Assembly: GCA_016200955.1 (NCBI GenBank)
Contig: JACQDU010000182.1
Coordinates: forward strand, 1 to 21,737
Length of the DNA: 21,737 bases
Source: a bacterium
GTDB taxonomy: Bacteria > Planctomycetota > J058 > JACQDU01
Direction of reading: 5' to 3'
Shown here: positions 16,213-21,737 of the stretch, piece by piece
How the letters are laid out: every line of letters begins with the position of its first letter
How positions within the stretch are numbered: position 1 is the first letter of the stretch
The notes under the pieces: model-generated
Databases searched by the model: none
Told to the model about the DNA's origin: nothing
The model's input: only the letters and a program-made list of their open reading frames with translations
Translations under genes and position numbers: made by a program

Positions 16213-17877
16213 ATGAAGAGACTCACGCTGGTCCTGCTGCTCGCGCTGGCGACGCCCGCGGCCGCCCAGAACGACCCGAAGCAGGCGCCGACCGTCGTCT
16301 CGGAGCCGGAGAAGGTCGGAATCGGGAAGACGTACACTGACGCCGCGCTCACGAAGGCACGGGCGGACTGAAAGGTCCTGGTCGTGGCGTTCAGCGGGCC
16401 CGATTGCCCGCTCTCGAAGCTCTACCGACCCAAGCTCGACCGGCTCTCGAAGGAGTACTCCCGGAAAGAGGTCCGGCTCCTCGTCGTCTCCACCGACGAC
16501 GACGTCTTCGTGCCGCTCCTCGAGCCGGCACGGACCACCGAGGCGTTCGTGCTGGACAAGGACGGCGTGCTTCGGTACCGGGGCGCGATCGACGACCAGT
16601 ACGGCGTCGGCTACCACCGCGACGCGGCGACGCGGAGCTACCTCACGGACGCGATCGATGCGCTCCTCGCCGGGAAACAGCCGCCCGTCGCCGCCACGGA
16701 AGCCCCGGGTTGCCAGGTCGAGCGCCCGCACGCGTCACCGGCGCCGACCAAGGTCACGTTCCACAAGGACGTCGAGCCGATCTTCCAGAAACGGTGCGTC
16801 GACTGCCACCGCCCCGGCGAGATCGGGCCCTTCTCCCTGCTCACCTACGCGAAGGCGAAGGCCAACTCGCAGCAGATCAAGGCCGTCGTGAGCGACCGGC
16901 GCATGCCGCCCTGGCACGCCGACCCGAAGACGGGCGAGTGGAAGAACGATCGGCACCTGAGCGACGCGGAGATCGCGACGATCTCGAGCTGGGTCGCCGC
17001 CGGCGCGCCGGAGGGCGACTCGAGGGACGCTCCGCCGCCGCGAAAGTTCGTCGAGGGCTGGCAGATCGGCACTCCCGACGTCGTCTACAAGATCCCGACG
17101 CCGCAAGAGATCCCGGCCGAGGGCACGATCCCTTACGCGTACATCGAGGTCCGCACCGACTTGAAGGAAGACAAGTGGGTCCAGGCGATGGAGGTCCGGC
17201 CGGGCGCGCGCGCTGTCGTTCACCACGTGCTCGTCTTCGTCCGGTATCCGGCGAAGCGCCGCGGCGAGGAGACGCCGATCGACGGCGGCCTCCTGAACGG
17301 TTACTTCGGGATCATGGTCCCCGGCGAGAGCGCCATGGTCTTCCCCGAGGGGATGGGCAAGAAGCTCCCCGCGGACGCGCGCCTCGTCTTCCAGATCCAC
17401 TACACCGCCACGGGCAAGGCGGCCGAGGACCAGACCTCGATCGGCCTCGTCTTCGCGAAGAAGCCCGTCAAACACGAGGTCACGACGCGCGGCATCGTCA
17501 ACCTGCTCATCCGCATCCCGCCCGGCGCCGCGGACCACGAGGAGACCGCGAGCTACACGTTCGATCACGACGCGAAGATCCTGAGCCTCCTCCCGCACAC
17601 GCACGTGCGGGGGAAGGCGTTCAAGTACGTCGCGTTCCATCCGGACGGGAAGGAGGAGGTCCTCCTCGACGTGCCCGAGTACGACTTCAACTGGCAGACG
17701 TGCTACCGCTACAAGGAGCCGTTGTCCGTGAAGAAGGGCACGCGAATCAAGGTCTTCGCTCGCTACGACAACTCGAAGAACAACCCGGCGAACCCCGATC
17801 CGACGAAGGAAGTGCGCTTCGGCAAGCAGACGTGGCAGGAGATGCTGATCGGCTACGTGGACTTCGTGAGGGACTGA
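16213..17877 (+). pseudogene. Secreted redoxin / cytochrome c / copper type II ascorbate-dependent monooxygenase-like fusion with in-frame TGA at 16369
   Basis: ATG 16213 follows GAGGGG by 4 nt and encodes a signal peptide (MKRLTLVLLLALATPAAAQ). Codon 53 is TGA (16369-16371), and the same frame then continues uninterrupted to 17877. Codons 54-160 are a thioredoxin-fold redoxin with GPDCPLSKLY and RYRGAIDDQYGVGY; the middle looks about 20 residues shorter than relatives. A cytochrome c motif CVDCH (195-199, heme c) follows. The rest resembles peptidylglycine/dopamine-type copper monooxygenases, with HH at 337-338, His396 in QIHY, HTH at 462-464 and Met544 as likely copper ligands. Related fusions occur in Planctomycetota and Acidobacteriota. 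The stop falls where relatives usually have Gly (GGA to TGA is one base). It may be a nonsense mutation, a sequencing error or, less likely, selenocysteine. Restarting at GTG 16384 would lose the export signal needed for heme attachment. Confidence 0.8.
16390..16418 (+). other. Hairpin downstream of the in-frame TGA
   Basis: AGCGGGC (16393-16399) pairs perfectly with GCCCGCT (16406-16412) around the loop CCGATT. TTC (16390-16392) can pair with GAA (16416-16418) across a 3-nt bulge. The apical loop begins 28 nt after the TGA, within the spacing reported for bacterial SECIS elements. The loop lacks the G expected in its first two positions, so SECIS function is doubtful. GC-rich coding sequence gives such stems by chance. 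Confidence 0.3.
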
Positions 17878-17899
17878 GCGGGCGAGCGTCGCTTCTCGC

Positions 17900-18586
17900 T
17901 CAGCGCCTCCGCGGCTTCACGACGAGCGTGGGCTTCCAGGAGACCACCGAGTCCCGCGCGATCGTCCCGCGCACCGAGGCGCACGGGTAGACGAGCGTCC
18001 CTCGCCCGATCACGGTGCCGGGCGACGTGACGGCGTTGCATCCGATCTCGACGTCGTCTCCCAGGATCGCTCCGAGCTTCCTCAGGCCCGTCGCGATCGT
18101 CTTCCCTTCGGGAGAGACGACGTCGACTCCTCCCGCGACGACCTTCAGGTTCGCGAGCTTCGTCCCGGCTCCCAGGTTCACGCGGTTCCCGAGGATCGAG
18201 TCGCCGACGTAAGCGAAGTGAGGGGCCTTCGCCCCGTCGAGGAAGATCGCGGTCTTGCACTCGCTCGCGTGACCGATCACGCAGCCTCTCCCCGTGATCA
18301 CGTACCCTCGCACGTAAGCGCCGTGGCGCACCTCGGTGCCGGGCCCGAGGATCGTGGGCCCGCGGACGTACGCTCCCGCCTCCACGTGAGCGTCCTCGGC
18401 GACCTCGACGTCCCCTCCCACGTGAGCGCCGTCCTCGACGCGCCCGCGGACGCCGGGGCGGATCCTCTCCTTCAGGAATTTCTGCAAGCGCGCGAGGGCC
18501 TCCCAAGCGTTCTCGACGCCCGAGAACAGCTCCTCGTGAGCGTAGCCCTCGAGCTCGAACAGCTCCGCGGGAGAGTAGGGATTCAT
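17900..18586 (-). CDS. Left-handed beta-helix (hexapeptide-repeat) protein, GlmU C-terminal-like
   Basis: The 228-residue protein has a helical N-terminus (1-43) followed by hexapeptide repeats forming a left-handed parallel beta-helix (about 44-145 and 165-215). An inserted loop (146-168, containing SPEGKTIATG) interrupts the coils. The segment KAPHFAYVGDSILGNRVN followed by LGAGT resembles the acetyltransferase half of GlmU, where the matching histidine and GAGT loop act in acetyl-CoA transfer. The nucleotidyltransferase half is absent, so it may acetylate or bind a sugar nucleotide, or be structural. ATG 18586 has AGGGAGG 7 nt upstream, which secures the start. It is divergent from the polysaccharide exporter genes (80 nt apart), suggesting a shared role in glycan synthesis. 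Its TGA lies 22 nt from the convergent redoxin-fusion stop. Confidence 0.85.
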   Translation of the reverse strand: MNPYSPAELFELEGYAHEELFSGVENAWEALARLQKFLKERIRPGVRGRVEDGAHVGGDVEVAEDAHVEAGAYVRGPTILGPGTEVRHGAYVRGYVITGRGCVIGHASECKTAIFLDGAKAPHFAYVGDSILGNRVNLGAGTKLANLKVVAGGVDVVSPEGKTIATGLRKLGAILGDDVEIGCNAVTSPGTVIGRGTLVYPCASVRGTIARDSVVSWKPTLVVKPRRR

Positions 18587-18666
18587 GCGGAGACCTCCCT
18601 GGAAGTCTAGTGACTCTTCGACTCGAAACCGCTCCTCCGTGCGTTTTTCTTTGGTAGAAGTCGCTC

Positions 18667-19467
18667 GTGCTCATGGCCGAGCTCTACCGTTTCCGGTCGC
18701 TCGTCTGGGTGCTCGCGCGCCGAGACCTCGTGGGGCGTTACCGGGGGACGTTCCTCGGGTTCGGGTGGAGCTTCCTCCACCCGCTCATCTCGCTCGGGGC
18801 GTGCTACCTCGTCTTCTCGCGAGTCGCGCGCCTCCCGATCGAGCATTACGCGGCGTTCGCCTTCTCGAGCCTGCTTCCGTGGAGCTGGTTCAGCTCGGCT
18901 CTCCTGATCTCGTCGACGTCGATCTTCGCGGACGCCGCTCTCGTCAAGCGAGCGACGTGCCCGCCGTCGGTCCCGCCGCTGGTCGCGGTCACGGCGACGA
19001 CGGTCAACTTCCTCCTCCAGCTCCCGTTCCTCCTCGCGGTCCTGCTCCTCGATCGCGTTCAGCTCACGCCGTGGGCGCTCCTCCTGCCGCTCGTGATCGT
19101 CCTCCAGCTGGCGATCTCGACGGGGCTCGGGATCGCGATCGCGGCCCTCTCCGTGCATTACAGGGATGTCGCGCAGCTCGCGCAGACGCTCATGCCGATC
19201 CTGTTCCTCGTGACGCCGATCGCTTACTCGAGCCGGGAGCTCGAGGCGCACGTGCCGGGCCTCCTCGGGCAGGCCGTGGTCTGGGGGAACCCGCTCGCGG
19301 TGCTCGCGCGCACTTACCAGCGGATCCTCGTGGGTCCGGGAGGCGAGGGAGGAGAAGCGCCCGAGCCCCTCGCGCTCGCGATCCTCGCGGGGTTCGCGGC
19401 GATCTCTCTCCTGTTCGGCATGGCCGTGCTCGAAGCGCTGCGCGACCGGATCCCCGAGGAGATCTGA
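18667..19467 (+). CDS. ABC-2 type transporter permease, polysaccharide/polyol-phosphate export (Wzm/TagG-like)
   Basis: This 266-residue membrane protein has about six hydrophobic helices and the N-terminal amphipathic region YRFRSLVWVLARRDLVGRYR. It also has the family's RGTFLGFGWSFLHPL and a later NPLAVLARTYQRILV. These are characteristic of the Wzm/TagG/KpsM permeases that export O-antigen, teichoic acid or capsule glycans with a cytoplasmic ATPase. The start is GTG 18667, with AGAAG 6 nt upstream; ATG 18673 is an alternative two codons later. The stop is immediately followed by the ATPase gene's GTG. It acts in the inner membrane, flipping a lipid-linked glycan outwards. Confidence 0.93.
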   Translation: MLMAELYRFRSLVWVLARRDLVGRYRGTFLGFGWSFLHPLISLGACYLVFSRVARLPIEHYAAFAFSSLLPWSWFSSALLISSTSIFADAALVKRATCPPSVPPLVAVTATTVNFLLQLPFLLAVLLLDRVQLTPWALLLPLVIVLQLAISTGLGIAIAALSVHYRDVAQLAQTLMPILFLVTPIAYSSRELEAHVPGLLGQAVVWGNPLAVLARTYQRILVGPGGEGGEAPEPLALAILAGFAAISLLFGMAVLEALRDRIPEEI

Positions 19468-20241
19468 GTGAGCGCGGCGAACGGGGCGAGCCGCCCGGCG
19501 ATCAGGGTCGAGCGCGTCACGAAGACCTTCCGCTACCGCCCTTACGCGCCGGGCTCCCTCACGCTCAAGACGGCGATCCTCGACGCGCTCCTCCTCAGGA
19601 GGCCGGCGCTCGTCACGGTGCGCGCGCTCGAGGCGCTCTCGCTCGAAGTGAAGCCGGGGGAGATGCTCGGGATCGTGGGCCCGAACGGAGCGGGGAAGTC
19701 CACGCTCCTCCGCGTCGTCTCCGGGGTCTACAAGCCCGACTCCGGGAGCGTGGCGCTCGAGGGGCGCCTCGGCTGCCTCCTCGAGCTGGGAGCGGGCTTC
19801 CACCCGGAGCTCACGGGACGGGAGAACGTCGAGATCGCGGGGCTCGTGGCCGGCCTCACGCGAGCCGAGATCCGCGAGCGCACGGGAGCGATCACGGCGT
19901 TCGCGGAGATCGACGCGTTCCTCGACGCACCGGTGAGAAGCTACAGCTCCGGCATGCTCCTCCGCCTCGGCTTCGCGGTCGCCTCCGAGGTCGAGCCGCG
20001 CGTCCTGCTCGTGGACGAGGCGCTCGCCGTGGGAGACGTGGCGTTCCAGGAGAAGTGCCTCGCGCGGATCGCCGCTCTCAGGAAGAACGGGACGGCGATC
20101 CTCCTCGTCTCGCACGACCTCTCGACCGTCGCCAGGCTCTGCGAGCGAGCGCTCCGTCTCGAGGCGGGGCGCGTCCGGGACGAGGGACCCGCGGGAGAGG
20201 TCGTCTCGCGCTACCAGGCGGCGCAGGCCCCGACCAAGTGA
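19468..20241 (+). CDS. ABC transporter ATP-binding protein, polysaccharide export (Wzt/TagH-like)
   Basis: The 257-residue ATPase should power the adjacent permease. Walker A is GPNGAGKS (71-78). The signature is YSSGML (159-164), the variant typical of Wzt/TagH/KpsT instead of LSGGQ. Walker B is VLLVDEA (179-185), and the switch His is His216 in VSHDLS. A 30-residue insert before the conserved ALSLEV strand is also usual in this group. It lacks the C-terminal carbohydrate-binding domain of long Wzt proteins, so export is probably not gated by recognition of a terminal sugar modification. GTG 19468 directly follows the permease TGA, with GAGGAGA 5 nt upstream. It overlaps the next gene as GTGA. 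Confidence 0.95.
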   Translation: MSAANGASRPAIRVERVTKTFRYRPYAPGSLTLKTAILDALLLRRPALVTVRALEALSLEVKPGEMLGIVGPNGAGKSTLLRVVSGVYKPDSGSVALEGRLGCLLELGAGFHPELTGRENVEIAGLVAGLTRAEIRERTGAITAFAEIDAFLDAPVRSYSSGMLLRLGFAVASEVEPRVLLVDEALAVGDVAFQEKCLARIAALRKNGTAILLVSHDLSTVARLCERALRLEAGRVRDEGPAGEVVSRYQAAQAPTK

Positions 20242-21107
20242 AGCGCGCCTGGGTCGGCCTCGCGATCGTCTTCGGCCTCGCGCTCGCCGTGCGCGTCGTC
20301 GCGGCCGCGAGGGTCGCGATCATCGAGAGAGACGGGATCCAGTATCTCGACGCGGCCTCGCGCTTCGCGCGCGGAGACACGAGAGCCGGGCTCGAGCATC
20401 ACTATCCGCCCGCCTATCCCTTCGCGGTCGCCGCGCTCTCTCGCGCGGCCGGCCGCGCTCCGGACGAGAAGATCGCGCAGGCCGCCTCCGCGCTCGCGGG
20501 AGCGTTCCTGGCGCTCGCGGTCGCAGCCGCGGCGACGATCGCGTTCGGCCGCCGCGCGGGGCTCCTCGCGGGGCTCCTCGCGTGCGTGCATCCCGCGAGC
20601 GTCGAGCAAGCGGCGCACGTTCTTCCGGACGCTCTCATGGGAGCGCTCGTCCTCCTGTCGATCGTCGCGGCCGTGGCGGGGCTCTCGGGGAGGCCCGCTC
20701 TCTTTCCCGTCGCGGGAGCGCTCGCGGGGGCGAGCTACCTCGCGCGGCCGGAGGGAGTCGTCGTGCTCCTCGCGATCCTCGCGGTCGTCGTCCTCGCGCG
20801 CCGCGAGACGAGAGGAGCGAGAGGCCTCGCTCTCCGCGCGCGGGACGCCGCGCTCCTCCTCTCGCCGGCTCTCCTCGTGGCGTTTCCTTACGTCGTGTCC
20901 ATCAAGAAAGACGCGGCGCTGAACGGCGGCGAGGCCGGGGCCTGGAAGCTCACGAAGAAGCGGGAGATCTTCCTGGAAGCCGGAGGAGAGAGGGTCTTCC
21001 CGCTGCGAGCTGACGGCTCGCGCGGCCTCGACCTCGGAGCGGCGAACCTCGCGCGGGAGGATCTCGACCCGCGGCTGGCCGCGCTCGGCCGCGGCGACGT
21101 CCCTCCG
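20238..21107 (+). CDS. Membrane glycosyltransferase of the ArnT/PMT (GT39-like) type, 3' part missing
   Basis: GTG 20238 overlaps the ATPase stop (GTGA). About 290 codons of family-like protein follow. Hydrophobic helices alternate with a first periplasmic loop carrying RDGIQYLDAA, where Asp32 is the likely catalytic acid. HHYPPAYPF (54-62), HVLPDAL and YLARPEG (167-173) are typical of lipid-linked sugar transferases of the GT39/GT83 type. They use polyprenyl-phosphate sugars on the outer face of the inner membrane. The frame stays open to the window end, but after about 21107 it reads the antisense of a desaturase and has no transmembrane pattern. Family members usually have 450-600 residues, so the C-terminal half is missing. 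The 3' end given is the estimated breakpoint, not a stop codon. Confidence 0.75.
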
Positions 21108-21125
21108 TGCCGGCCGCAAGGGGCT
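21090..21125. other. Probable breakpoint joining two truncated convergent genes
   Basis: To the left, sequence is very GC-rich with heavy CTC/GCG use and encodes a plus-strand glycosyltransferase. To the right, GC falls noticeably by eye and the minus strand encodes a desaturase. Neither gene has its own stop codon near the join. No transposon ends or clear direct repeat mark the point, so its nature (rearrangement or assembly chimera) is open. Confidence 0.6.
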
Positions 21126-21737
21126 CAGGAGATACGTGCGCGCGAGGTACCAGAGCATCGAACGCTCGTTCAGCACCGGATCGATGCGCGGGACGCACTC
21201 TTTCTCGTGCCACGTCCAGAGCTCGGACCAGTGGAGGCCGGCGCGGTTGTGGTGAATCGTGTGGAGCCCGTTGTTGCACATCACCCAGTTGAACGCCCGG
21301 CCGACGAAGTTGCGCGAATGGTTCCACTCGCTCGCCGTGTCGCAGCCGTCGTGCTGAATCAAGTTGATGCGCAAGATGCATCGCGCGCCGTAGAGCTGCG
21401 GCAGCACGATGAAGAAGAGCGCCGTCCAGAAATCGATCACGAGCAAGGCGATCGTCAGCGAAAACGCGAAGACGATTTCCCGCGCGTACTGCGCGCGAAA
21501 CTCTCCGCGTCCGGCGAGTCGAGCCCAGCGCTTCACGCCGTCGAACGTCCGCGGGCCGACGACGTTGGGAAAATGAACGAGGTTGAGCAGGTTCCAGCGG
21601 AACTTCACGTGCGACGGATCGGCCCAGTCCTTCTCGCCGTCGTCGTCGAAGTGGTGATGCACGAGGTTGTGCGAAGGGATGTTCGCGCTGGCCGGGTAGA
21701 GCGCGCCGAAGCTGAGGAGCATCCGCCAGCCGTAGTT
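21108..21737 (-). CDS. Membrane fatty acid desaturase, partial at both ends
   Basis: Minus-strand translation enters from the right edge (NYGWRM...), so the N-terminus lies outside. Histidine boxes for a di-iron site are clear: HNLVHHHFDDDGEKDW near residue 18 of the visible part, QHDGCD with WNHSRNF around 123-138, and LHTIHHNRAGLHW around 153-165. A hydrophobic pair of helices (about 84-112) lies between the first two. The final recognisable stretch is WYLARTYLLSPLRPAR. After that the frame runs antisense through the glycosyltransferase and loses all family character. Such integral-membrane enzymes insert double bonds into acyl chains or related lipids using O2. Codon use is more mixed than elsewhere in the window. 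The 3' limit is the estimated breakpoint. Confidence 0.85.

Noticed and set aside
16369..16371. Genome-wide reassignment of TGA to Gly or another amino acid
   Set aside because: TGA is the normal stop for most genes here (for example cheA, cheB, fmdB-like and both ABC genes), so any readthrough would be local.
17875..17902. Inverted repeat TGAGCG...CGCTCA between two convergent stops as a bidirectional terminator
   Set aside because: The arms are only 6 bp, consist largely of the two stop codons themselves, and no T-tract follows on either strand.
18607..20115. Minus-strand open frame of 502 codons across the ABC transporter genes
   Set aside because: It is antisense to Walker A/B and permease motifs, consisting of charged low-complexity sequence only.

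Overview
This is a GC-rich, densely packed bacterial segment with tight operons, frequent GTG/TTG starts and many 3-4 nt gene overlaps. I see no flagellar, phage, plasmid, IS, tRNA, rRNA or CRISPR features. A secreted QW-repeat toroid protein, a redoxin/cytochrome c/copper-monooxygenase fusion, large multi-domain signalling proteins and the high GC together suggest Planctomycetota, or failing that Acidobacteriota or Myxococcota. That is inference from family distribution, because no marker gene is present.

Layout. (1) 1-4415, minus strand: a secreted QW-repeat protein, a very large sigma-54 enhancer-binding regulator and a membrane protein cut by the left edge form one apparent operon. (2) 4512-5800, plus strand: an FmdB-type zinc-ribbon protein overlaps a tRNA-dihydrouridine synthase. 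(3) 5805-15858, minus strand: a complete Wsp/Frz-like chemosensory operon, in transcription order CheW, CheR-TPR, CheW, MCP, CheA-REC, CheB and a REC-REC-REC-GAF-kinase-REC hybrid. The MCP reading frame is broken. (4) 15859-16212: a divergent intergenic region with a perfect 8-bp-arm palindrome. (5) 16213-17877, plus strand: a secreted redoxin, cytochrome c and copper monooxygenase fusion interrupted by an in-frame TGA. (6) 17900-18586, minus strand: a left-handed beta-helix transferase-like protein. (7) 18667 to about 21107, plus strand: an ABC-2 polysaccharide exporter (permease and ATPase) and a membrane glycosyltransferase that stops abruptly. (8) About 21108-21737, minus strand: a fatty acid desaturase fragment, apparently joined to the glycosyltransferase at a breakpoint.

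How the genes work together. In the chemosensory operon, the membrane receptor would control CheA through two CheW couplers, with CheR and CheB setting methylation. Instead of CheY or the diguanylate cyclase WspR, the last gene is a four-receiver hybrid kinase, so output probably feeds a further phosphorelay. The sigma-54 regulator carries a degenerate GGDEF domain that has lost catalytic residues but keeps an RxxD I-site, which suggests a c-di-GMP-sensing activator. The right-hand cluster looks like cell-surface glycan synthesis and export.

Caution. Three places (MCP near 12370, TGA at 16369, junction near 21107) show broken coding. Each could be real decay or rearrangement, or an assembly fault.
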